Part shown: in pieces, positions 6,953 to 13,111 of the stretch
Layout: each line of letters opens with the position of its first letter
Numbering within the stretch: position 1 is the stretch's first letter
Assembly (NCBI GenBank): GCA_946479405.1
Contig: CAMLGD010000065.1
Span: forward strand, 1-15,353
Source of the DNA: an uncultured Vogesella sp.
Lineage (GTDB): Bacteria > Pseudomonadota > Gammaproteobacteria > Burkholderiales > Chromobacteriaceae
Reading direction: 5' to 3'
DNA: 15,353 bases
Notes under the pieces: generated by a model
Database searches by the model: none
Told to the model about the DNA's origin: nothing
Seen by the model: only the letters and a program-made list of their open reading frames with translations
Translations under genes and position numbers: made by a program

Positions 6953-7813
6953 TCAGTTTTGCGCTGGATCAGCTTTCGTTGCGGCTTCCGCGCCGCAGGC
7001 GCTGCCGCAACTGGTCGCATCGATGCGGGTGGGCGGGGTGCTGATGCTGTGCTGCAGCGGCAGGCCGTCGGCGAACAGTATCAGCTCGCCATCCTGCAGC
7101 GGGGTCCAGTACTCGTTGTCGGTCAGCGGCACGGTGGCGATGATGGCGACGCGATCCAGCGGTGTGGTGACGGTGGAAAAGTCCACCGTCACGTCGTCGT
7201 CCACCAGGTGCGCGGTGGGGAACGGCGCCTGGCGCACGATGTAATGCAGCTTGGTGGAGCAGTGCACGAACAGCCATTCGCCATTGGACAGCATGAAATT
7301 GCACACGCCGTGGCTGCGCAGCTCTGCGGCCAACGTTTCCACCGCCGCGAACAGCGCCTCGCGTGCCGGCGGCTGGCTCCAGCGCTGGCGCAGCGTTTCC
7401 AGCAGGTAGCAGAAGGCGCGTTCGGAATCGGTGCTGCCCACCGGCTGGTAATGGCTGCCCGGCGGCGGAGCAAAATCCAGCAGGTTGCCGTTGTGGGCGA
7501 AGATCCAGTATTGCCCCCACAGCTCGCGCTGGAACGGGTGGCAGTTGCTCAGGTTGACTTCGCCCTGGGTGGCCTTGCGGATGTGGGCGATCACGTTCTT
7601 CGACTTGATCGAATACTGGCGCACCAGGCTGGCTACCGGCGAGTCGATGGCCGGCTTGTCGTCCAGAAACAGCCGCACGCCGCGTCCTTCGAAAAAGGCG
7701 ATGCCCCAGCCATCGGCATGGTGGTCGGTGAGACCGCCGCGGCGATGGAAGCCTTCAAAGGAAAACAGGATGTCGGTGGGCGTATTGCAGTTCATGCCCA
7801 GTAATTGGCACAT
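6953..7813 (-). CDS. Class II glutamine amidotransferase, YafJ-like
   Basis: An Ntn-hydrolase that releases ammonia from glutamine or a gamma-glutamyl compound; the acceptor of YafJ-type proteins is not known. After removal of Met1, Cys2 (MCQLLGMN) becomes the N-terminal nucleophile, which fixes the start at 7813 even though the frame is open to 7885. Other supporting motifs are HHADGWGIAFF (31-41), AHIRKAT (76-82), HNGNL (107-111, oxyanion-hole Asn and Gly) and GSTDSE (126-131). At 286 residues it is about 30 longer than E. coli YafJ; the extra C-terminal tail is low-complexity and holds two Cys (SCGSAC). No synthase domain is fused. It is the first gene of a minus-strand group with the DUF294 and exonuclease genes (79-nt gap) and divergent from the proteasome-like gene. 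Confidence 0.9.
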   Translation of the reverse strand: MCQLLGMNCNTPTDILFSFEGFHRRGGLTDHHADGWGIAFFEGRGVRLFLDDKPAIDSPVASLVRQYSIKSKNVIAHIRKATQGEVNLSNCHPFQRELWGQYWIFAHNGNLLDFAPPPGSHYQPVGSTDSERAFCYLLETLRQRWSQPPAREALFAAVETLAAELRSHGVCNFMLSNGEWLFVHCSTKLHYIVRQAPFPTAHLVDDDVTVDFSTVTTPLDRVAIIATVPLTDNEYWTPLQDGELILFADGLPLQHSISTPPTRIDATSCGSACGAEAATKADPAQN

Positions 7814-7844
7814 GGGAATTACCGTGGCGGGTGTGAATACCGCC

Positions 7845-7904
7845 ATTTTTTCACGAAGTGCGCCGGCGGCCAAGGTTGGCCGCACGACGGGGGCGGGCGA
7901 TAAT
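7845..7904. promoter_or_regulatory. Back-to-back divergent promoters sharing a palindrome
   Basis: The palindrome at 7866-7883 holds TTGGCC on each strand. Plus strand: TTGGCC (7876-7881), 17-bp spacer, GATAAT (7899-7904), pointing to the proteasome-like gene and hslO. Minus strand: TTGGCC (7873-7868), 17-bp spacer, AAAAAT (7850-7845), pointing to the amidotransferase gene. Each -35 matches 4 of 6 consensus positions. The symmetry and the exact 17-bp spacers on both sides are what make this credible. Confidence 0.5.
7866..7883. repeat. Palindrome GCGGCCAA-GG-TTGGCCGC (copy 2, variant centre)
   Basis: Two perfect 8-bp arms separated by GG, in the divergent region between the amidotransferase and proteasome-like genes. 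It shares its arms with the 24-bp palindromes at 4411-4434 and 13077-13100. Here it lies at gene starts rather than gene ends, so it is not simply a terminator. Confidence 0.8.
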
Positions 7905-7978
7905 GTGGGTTGCAGCGCACTTGCAGTTTGCTGCCGTGCCCCTATCTATGGCGTTTGCCCGCCCAACCGGAGTCTGTC

Positions 7979-8563
7979 ATGACCACCATCGTCGTTGTCT
8001 GCAAGGACGGCCAGGTCGCCATTGCGGCCGATACCCAGACCACGTTCAGCGACGAGCACAAGTTGCTGGCCGGCTACGACGTGTTCCACGACAAGATCTT
8101 CCGCATCGATGACAACTACCTGGCCATTGCCGGCTCCGCCGCGCACGATCTGGTACTGCAGTCGGCACTCAAAGGCATGAAGTCGCGCGACCTGTCCAGC
8201 CGCGCCGGCCTGTTCGAGACCTTCCGCAAGATCCATCCCAAGTTGAAGGACCATTTCTTCCTGCGGCCGGAAGAGGACGAGGAAGACCCGTACGAATCCA
8301 GCCAGATGATGGTGCTGGTGGCCAACGCCCACGGCATCTTCGGGGTGTTCCCGATGCGCGAGGTGTACCAGTTTGCCCGTTACTGGGCGATCGGCTCCGG
8401 CCGCAAGTTCGCCATGGGTGCGATGCAAGTGCTGTACGACAGCCCGCTGACGGCAGCGGAAATTGCCGAGCGGGCGGTAAAAGCCGCCTGCGAGTTCGAC
8501 GCCAGCTCCTCGCTGCCGTTGACGCTTTATTCCATCTCTACCGACAAGGACAAGCATTCATGA
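7979..8563 (+). CDS. Proteasome-family peptidase, betaproteobacterial proteasome homologue (BPH) type
   Basis: A 194-residue Ntn-hydrolase of the HslV/proteasome beta fold. It starts MTTIVVV, so loss of Met1 exposes Thr2 as the catalytic N-terminal threonine (Thr1 of the mature enzyme). The other proteasome residues are in place: Asp18 in AIAADTQTT, a Lys aligned with HslV Lys33 (Lys38, VFHDKIFRI), IGSG (138-141) and Asp174 in CEFDASSSLPL. It is not HslV: the GDGQ motif is absent, an acidic insert follows residue 96 (RPEEDEEDPYE), and there is no hslU beside it. Length and start fit BPH, a family known from betaproteobacteria that forms double heptameric rings without an obvious ATPase partner. 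ATG 7979 is chosen because it exposes Thr and follows CGGAG. Its stop overlaps the hslO start by 4 nt. Confidence 0.85.
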   Translation: MTTIVVVCKDGQVAIAADTQTTFSDEHKLLAGYDVFHDKIFRIDDNYLAIAGSAAHDLVLQSALKGMKSRDLSSRAGLFETFRKIHPKLKDHFFLRPEEDEEDPYESSQMMVLVANAHGIFGVFPMREVYQFARYWAIGSGRKFAMGAMQVLYDSPLTAAEIAERAVKAACEFDASSSLPLTLYSISTDKDKHS

Positions 8564-9438
8564 GCCAACACGACAATCTGCAACGCTTCCTGTTCGACGG
8601 CGCACCGGTACGCGGTGCGCTGGTGCGCATGGACGGCGCCTGGCAGCAGGTGCTGGCCCGTCACGATTACCCGCCGGCCATCCGCAAGGTGCTGGGGCAG
8701 ATGCTGGCGGCCAGCGCGCTGCTGGCGGCCAACCTCAAGTTCGATGGCACGCTGATCATGCAGCTGCACGGCAAGGGTGCGCTGCGCCTGGCCGTGGCCG
8801 AGTGCACCAACGAGCGCACCGTGCGCGCCACCGCGCGTTACGACGCCCACATCCACGACGCACCGCTGGCCGAGCTGCTGGGCGAAGGCGGCACCTGCGT
8901 GCTGACGCTGGAGCCGAAGGACGGCGAACCGTGGCAGGGCATCGTGGCGCTGGAAGGCGACAGCATCGCCGCCATGCTGCAGCACTATATGGAACGTTCC
9001 GAGCAGCTGGACAGCCGCCTGATCCTGGCTTGCGATGATGAAACCGCCGCCGGTCTGCTGTTGCAGCGCCTGCCGGACGGCCATGGCGATCCGGAAGCCT
9101 GGCAGCACCTGACCGTGCTGGCCGATACCCTGCGCCCGGACGAGCTGCTGGGGCTGGCGGCACACGACATCCTGCATCGCCTGTACCACGAAGAGCAGGT
9201 GCGCGTGTTCGAGCCGGAAGAAGTGAGCTTTGCCTGCAACTGCAGCGAAGAACGCGTCGGCGAGATGCTCAAACTGCTGGGCGGCCAGGAAGTCGCCGAG
9301 GTGGTGCTGGAGCAGGGCTCCATCGAAGTGGGTTGCGAATATTGCGGCCAACGTTACGTGTTCGACGAGGACGAAGTGAACGACCTGTTCGGCATGGACG
9401 TGATCGAGGCCGTGCGCGACGAACAGCAGCGTCACTGA
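8560..9438 (+). CDS. hslO: Hsp33, redox-regulated molecular chaperone
   Basis: A cytosolic holdase activated by oxidants such as hypochlorite or peroxide plus heat. It binds unfolding proteins without ATP when its zinc-coordinating cysteines form disulfides. The 292-residue protein carries the C-terminal redox switch: Cys226-x-Cys228 (FACNCSEER) and Cys259-x2-Cys262 (GCEYCGQRYVF), matching C232/C234/C265/C268 of E. coli Hsp33. The N-terminal substrate-binding domain includes VRGALVRMD and LLAANLKFDGTLIMQLHGKG. Its ATG lies inside the ATGA overlap with the proteasome-like gene, so the two are co-transcribed and translationally coupled. The 15-bp hairpin at 9463-9496 ends the unit. Confidence 0.96.
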   Translation: MSQHDNLQRFLFDGAPVRGALVRMDGAWQQVLARHDYPPAIRKVLGQMLAASALLAANLKFDGTLIMQLHGKGALRLAVAECTNERTVRATARYDAHIHDAPLAELLGEGGTCVLTLEPKDGEPWQGIVALEGDSIAAMLQHYMERSEQLDSRLILACDDETAAGLLLQRLPDGHGDPEAWQHLTVLADTLRPDELLGLAAHDILHRLYHEEQVRVFEPEEVSFACNCSEERVGEMLKLLGGQEVAEVVLEQGSIEVGCEYCGQRYVFDEDEVNDLFGMDVIEAVRDEQQRH

Positions 9439-9447
9439 TCTCGCTGC

Positions 9448-9496
9448 GGCGGCGTGGCCGCCAACGACAAGGGCCGCTTGCGCGGCCCTTGTCGTT
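9448..9496. terminator. Large bidirectional hairpin between hslO and the permease gene
   Basis: A perfect 15-bp stem, AACGACAAGGGCCGC (9463-9477) with GCGGCCCTTGTCGTT (9482-9496), closes on a 4-nt loop TTGC. A smaller 6-bp hairpin GGCGGC/GCCGCC (9448-9453 and 9457-9462) abuts it. It lies between convergent genes, so it can serve both strands. The T-run is short on the plus side (GTTT), but the stem is very stable. Confidence 0.8.
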
Positions 9497-9516
9497 TGGT
9501 GCGGCTAACGCTTGGC

Positions 9517-10947
9517 TCAGTCCTGGCCCGGTGCCATCGACGTACGCAGCGCGGCGCCGGTTTCGGGACGGCTTTCCAGCATGTCGTCTTCCGGTGCCGC
9601 GTCACGCTGGCCCTTGGTGCTCAGGAAGTAGGCATAGCCGGCCAGCATGGCGGCAACGAATACCGCGAACACCAGCTGGTTCAGCCAGGCCATGGTCACC
9701 AGCGACAGCACGGCGATGCCCAGCGCAATGGCCGGAAACAGCGGGTAGAACGGCGCGCGGAACGGGCGCTCCAGCCGGGTTTCGCAACGGCGCAGGCGGA
9801 ACAGGCTGAGCATGGACATGATGTACATCACCAGCGCGCCGAACACCGACATGGTGATGATGTTGGCGGTCAGCGTCTGGCCACCAAAGCTGATCCACTC
9901 ATCGCTGAAGATGGCGATGATGCCGATGGCGCCGCCCAGCAGGGTGGCCAGATGCGGGGTCTTGAAGCGCGGATGCACGCGGGCAAACAGGGCCGGCATG
10001 AAGCCGGCACGGGCCAGCGCGAAAATCTGCCGCGAATAACCCATGATGATGCCGTGGAAGCTGGCGATCAGGCCGAACAGGCCGATCCACACCAGCATGT
10101 GCATCCAGCCGCTGTTGTCGCCCACCACCGCCTTCATCGCCTGCGGCAACGGGTCGTTGATGTTGGCCAGTTTGCGCCAGTCGCCCACACCGCCGGCGAA
10201 CAGCATTACGCCGATGGCCAGCACCACCAGGGTGAGGATGCCGCCGATATAGGCTTTCGGGATGGTGCGGCGTGGATCTTCCGCTTCTTCCGCTGCCATG
10301 GCGGCGCCTTCGATCGCCAGGAAGAACCAGATGGCGAACGGAATGGCCGCCAGGATGCCCAGCACTGCGGTGTGGTTCAGCTCGCTGCCGCCGGCCCAGC
10401 CATTGGCGCTGAAGTTGGCCAGCGAGAAGCCAGGTGTTACCACCCCCATGAACACCAGCAGCTCGCCAATCGCCAGCACGGTGACGAACAGCTCGAAGTT
10501 GGCCGCCAGTTGCACCCCCAGAATGTTCAGTGTCATGAACACCAGATAGGCGCCCACCGCGGCGACTTTCGGGTCCAGCCCCGGAAACTGCACGTTCAGA
10601 TAGGCGCCGATGGCCAGCGCGATGGCCGGTGGCGCGAACACGAACTCGATCAGCGTGGCGGCGCCGGCAATGAAGCCGCCGGTGGGGCCGAAAGCGCGGC
10701 GGGCATAGGCAAACGGGCCGCCGGCGTGCGGGATGGATGTGGTCAGCTCGGTGTAACTGAAGATGAAAGTGGTGTACATCGTGGCAATCAGCAGCGAGGT
10801 CACCAGAAAACCCAGCGTACCGGCGCTGGCCCAGCCGTAGCTCCAGCCGAAATACTCCCCGGAGATCACCAGACCAACAGCGATACCCCACAGATGAATG
10901 GTCTTGAGGCTGGGTTTCAGCTCTCGCACGACCTTTTGCTTCTCCAT
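9517..10947 (-). CDS. eat: Ethanolamine permease (APC superfamily)
   Basis: An inner-membrane amino acid/polyamine/organocation transporter of 476 residues with about 12 hydrophobic segments. The stretch around LWGIAVGLVISGEYFGWSYG (19-38), SIPHAGGPFAYARRAFGP, the segment ending VFAPPAIALAIGAYLNVQFP, and FFLAIEGAAMAAEEAEDP strongly recall the ethanolamine permease subfamily (proton-driven uptake), more than PuuP-type putrescine importers. Start ATG 10947 is chosen because AAGGAG lies 6-7 nt before it; a start at 10968 would place that site inside the gene. It is the last gene of the minus-strand glutamylation cluster but separated from puuD by 244 nt with a hairpin, so expression may differ. 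Ammonia-lyase genes (eutBC), its usual partners in other bacteria, are absent here. The exact substrate is inferred. Confidence 0.87.
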   Translation of the reverse strand: MEKQKVVRELKPSLKTIHLWGIAVGLVISGEYFGWSYGWASAGTLGFLVTSLLIATMYTTFIFSYTELTTSIPHAGGPFAYARRAFGPTGGFIAGAATLIEFVFAPPAIALAIGAYLNVQFPGLDPKVAAVGAYLVFMTLNILGVQLAANFELFVTVLAIGELLVFMGVVTPGFSLANFSANGWAGGSELNHTAVLGILAAIPFAIWFFLAIEGAAMAAEEAEDPRRTIPKAYIGGILTLVVLAIGVMLFAGGVGDWRKLANINDPLPQAMKAVVGDNSGWMHMLVWIGLFGLIASFHGIIMGYSRQIFALARAGFMPALFARVHPRFKTPHLATLLGGAIGIIAIFSDEWISFGGQTLTANIITMSVFGALVMYIMSMLSLFRLRRCETRLERPFRAPFYPLFPAIALGIAVLSLVTMAWLNQLVFAVFVAAMLAGYAYFLSTKGQRDAAPEDDMLESRPETGAALRTSMAPGQD

Positions 10948-11191
10948 GAATTTCTCCTTTGATCCCAATCTTCTTGCATGGTGGCTTGCGCCGCTTTGCC
11001 CGTCCGGTCTGCGCCGGTTGCTAACAGGCGTTGGTACGGCGGTCGTGGCTGTCCCGACACGGCCGTCGCGAATAAAACGGTTACTGCGCTTGCTGCCAGA
11101 TCAAAACGCCAGGCAAACCCGGGGCCACACCTGGCGGTGCCGGGGCACGGTCAGGCGGGGCTACGGGGGCTGAGAAGGTTTTGCTGGCGGG
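10948..11191 (-). other. 244-nt gap between puuD and the permease gene, with a terminator-like hairpin
   Basis: No convincing gene lies here on either strand. Reading the minus strand, CGCCAGG (11136-11130) pairs with CCTGGCG (11113-11107) across a 16-nt loop and is followed by TTTT (11106-11103), a possible terminator or attenuator. A small hairpin GTGCC/GGCAC (11137-11148) sits just before it. Between it and the permease there is about 155 nt that could hold a promoter, but I find no clear sigma70 or sigma54 match. A strong Shine-Dalgarno (AAGGAG) lies at the permease end. Confidence 0.5.
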
Positions 11192-11896
11192 TCAGGCTGC
11201 CTTGCTGGCCAGGCGTATCAGGTGGTCGAACAGCGCCTGCTGGCGTGTATCGTCCGCCGCGGTGATTTCCGGATGCCACTGCACCGCGGTGAGCTGCGGG
11301 TTGTCCTGCAGCTCCACCGCTTCGATCACCCCGTCTGGTGCCCACGCCACCGGCACCAGGCCTTCACCCAGCTGGTCGATGGCCTGGTGGTGCCAGGACG
11401 CCGACTCGCTGTGTTCGCCCAGCAAGCTGGCCAGGCAGCTGCCGGCGGCCACGCGGATGGGGTGGGCCACCGGCTCACGCGGCGGCGCGCGGTGCAGGGT
11501 GTCCTCGCCCACCACATCCGGCAGGTGCAGGTGCAGGCTGCCACCCAGCACGGTGTTTACCAGCTGCAGGCCGCGGCAGATCGCCAGCGTCGGCAACTTG
11601 CTGGCCAGTACTGCGCGGGTCAGCGCCAGCTCGGTGTCGTCGCGTGCCGGATTGAGGTTGTAGATGGTGGGGTGCTCGCCGCCGTCGTAGCGCGCCGGCT
11701 CGATGTCGCCACCGCCGATCAGCACTACGCCGTCCAGCCGCGTCAGCCAGGCATCCACCATGTCGGCACCGACATGCGGCAGAAGTACCGGCGCACCGCC
11801 AGCGCGCACCACGGCCTGTACGTACAGCTCCGGAGTGTGTGGGCCGTGGCCGGGGCCGGGCGGGTAGGTGGTCAGACCAATCACAGGTTTAGCCAT
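11192..11896 (-). CDS. puuD: Gamma-glutamyl hydrolase, PuuD-like class I glutamine amidotransferase (peptidase C26)
   Basis: Cleaves the gamma-glutamyl amide bond of a glutamylated acid, freeing glutamate and an amino acid; E. coli PuuD does this for gamma-glutamyl-GABA. The 234-residue protein is a free-standing class I GATase domain: GVVLIGGGDIEPARY (56-70), nucleophile elbow AICRGLQLVN with Cys107, and catalytic His208/Glu210 in VQWHPE. No synthase partner or domain is present, which fits a hydrolase. The start at 11896 (MAKPVIGLTTY) matches the family and overlaps the 3' end of the alcohol dehydrogenase gene by 8 nt; the open frame upstream to 12001 lies inside that gene. Its place in this cluster points to the final step of a gamma-glutamylated pathway. 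The true substrate may be gamma-glutamyl-glycine if the pathway starts from ethanolamine. Confidence 0.88.
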   Translation of the reverse strand: MAKPVIGLTTYPPGPGHGPHTPELYVQAVVRAGGAPVLLPHVGADMVDAWLTRLDGVVLIGGGDIEPARYDGGEHPTIYNLNPARDDTELALTRAVLASKLPTLAICRGLQLVNTVLGGSLHLHLPDVVGEDTLHRAPPREPVAHPIRVAAGSCLASLLGEHSESASWHHQAIDQLGEGLVPVAWAPDGVIEAVELQDNPQLTAVQWHPEITAADDTRQQALFDHLIRLASKAA

Positions 11897-13055
11897 AAAG
11901 CTTGCCCTCGCAGGCGGCCAGGAAGATGGCCGCATAGTCATCGGCAGACAGCGGCAGCGGGTTGCCGCCGTCGCTCGGATCCTGCTTGGCATCGTGGCCA
12001 ATCATTGCCGCGTGTTCGCTGCTGATGCCGGTTTCGGCCAGGCTGTGGGCGATACCCAGCTTGGCACGCAGTTGCAGAATCCAGTTCAGGAAGCCGTCGA
12101 AGCTGGCATCGGCCAGGCCGATGTAGCGCGCGGCAGCCACGATGCGTTCCTCGATGGCCGGGCGGTTCTTCACCAGCACATAGGGCAGCAGGATGGCGTT
12201 GGCCAGGCCGTGGTGGGTGTCGAAGTGCGCGCCGATCGGGTGCGCCAGGGCATGCACGCCGCCCAGGCCCTTCTGGAAGGCGGTGGCACCCATGATGGAG
12301 GCGGCCAGCATGTGCGAGCGCGCTTCCACGTTGTTGCCGTTGTCACAGGCGGCTTCCAGCCAGTCATGCACCAGCTTCATACCCTCCAGTGCCACGCCTT
12401 GGGCGATGGGGTGGTAGAACGGCGAGCAGTAGGCTTCCAGGTTGTGCACGAAGGCATCAATGCCGGTGGCGGCGGTGAGGTGGCGCGGCAGGCCGCAGGT
12501 GAGTTCCGGGTCGGCCAGTACCAGCTTGGGCAGCATCGACGGGTGGAAGATGATGACCTTGCGGTGGCCGTTCTCGTCGATGATCAGCGAGGCGCGGCCA
12601 ACCTCGGAGCCGGTGCCGGCGGTGGTGGGCACCGCGATGGTGGGTGCCACCCCGGCCACGTTGACGCGGGTCCAGTTGTCGCCCACGTCCTCGAAATCCC
12701 ACAGCGGGCGGTCTTGGCCCACCATCAGCGCAATGGCCTTGCCCACGTCCAGTGCGCTGCCGCCGCCGACGGCGATCACGCCATCATGGCCGCCGGCCTG
12801 GTAGGCCGCCACGCCGGCATCCACGTCGCGTCCTACCGGGTTGGGGCGCAGGTCGCTGAACACCTTGGCCGCCAGACCGGCGCTGTGCAGGTAGTCCAGC
12901 AGTTTGCCGATCAGCGGCAGCTTGGCCAGCCCGGAGTCGGTAACCAGCAGCGGGCGCTTGATGCCCAGCTCGGCGCACATTGCCGGCAGTTCGCTGGCGC
13001 GGCCGGCGCCGAAGCGGATGGCGGTGGGGTAGTTCCAGTTGCCTTTCAGTTGCAT
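11889..13055 (-). CDS. Iron-containing (type III) alcohol dehydrogenase
   Basis: NAD-dependent oxidation of a primary alcohol to an aldehyde in the cytosol, here probably the hydroxyl of a gamma-glutamylated amino alcohol (inference from neighbours). The 388 residues show the family layout: Asp40 in LLVTDSG (aligned with FucO Asp39, favouring NAD over NADP), GGGSALDVGKAIA (97-109), and PTTAGTGSE (143-151). The metal ligands are Asp200, His204, His268 and His282, with FucO-like spacing (GGVHALAHPIGAHFDTHHG). A Shine-Dalgarno (AAGGA) precedes ATG 13055. It follows the aldehyde dehydrogenase gene by 56 nt, a gap that contains the 24-bp palindrome, and overlaps the puuD-like gene by 8 nt. Confidence 0.93.
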   Translation of the reverse strand: MQLKGNWNYPTAIRFGAGRASELPAMCAELGIKRPLLVTDSGLAKLPLIGKLLDYLHSAGLAAKVFSDLRPNPVGRDVDAGVAAYQAGGHDGVIAVGGGSALDVGKAIALMVGQDRPLWDFEDVGDNWTRVNVAGVAPTIAVPTTAGTGSEVGRASLIIDENGHRKVIIFHPSMLPKLVLADPELTCGLPRHLTAATGIDAFVHNLEAYCSPFYHPIAQGVALEGMKLVHDWLEAACDNGNNVEARSHMLAASIMGATAFQKGLGGVHALAHPIGAHFDTHHGLANAILLPYVLVKNRPAIEERIVAAARYIGLADASFDGFLNWILQLRAKLGIAHSLAETGISSEHAAMIGHDAKQDPSDGGNPLPLSADDYAAIFLAACEGKLYG

Positions 13056-13076
13056 GGTGCGTGTCCTTGTGCGGTA

Positions 13077-13100
13077 GCTGCGGCCAACGTTGGCCGCAGC
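13077..13100. repeat. 24-bp perfect palindrome (copy 3 of repeated element)
   Basis: The core GCGGCCAACGTTGGCCGC is identical to the copy at 4411-4434, with arms extended to a perfect 24 bp by different outer bases. It lies inside the operon, 11 nt past the aldehyde dehydrogenase stop and 21 nt before the alcohol dehydrogenase ATG. In RNA it would fold into a tight stem and may affect relative expression of the two genes. Confidence 0.85.
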
Positions 13101-13111
13101 AGTAACGATGA

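Noticed and set aside
6719..7804. 361-codon plus-strand frame opposite the amidotransferase gene
   Set aside because: Antisense shadow of low-complexity composition; the minus-strand gene has a clear Cys2 nucleophile and HNGNL motif.
7979..8563. Calling this gene hslV
   Set aside because: No hslU follows, the GDGQ motif is missing, and an acidic insert follows residue 96; the BPH family fits better.
9344..9355. Treating coding-sequence copies of GCGGCCAACGTT (for example in hslO) as regulatory sites
   Set aside because: Here the bases encode conserved Hsp33 residues (Cys-Gly-Gln-Arg) and the copy is only a half-palindrome; it is counted only in the overall octamer frequency.
9454..10962. 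502-codon plus-strand open frame opposite the permease gene
   Set aside because: The translation is a His/Gln/Gly-rich antisense shadow, while the minus-strand frame encodes an unmistakable permease.
11080..11105. Possible sigma54 promoter (TGGCAG...) upstream of the permease
   Set aside because: The downstream element is GCAGT instead of TTGCA at the required spacing, so the match fails.
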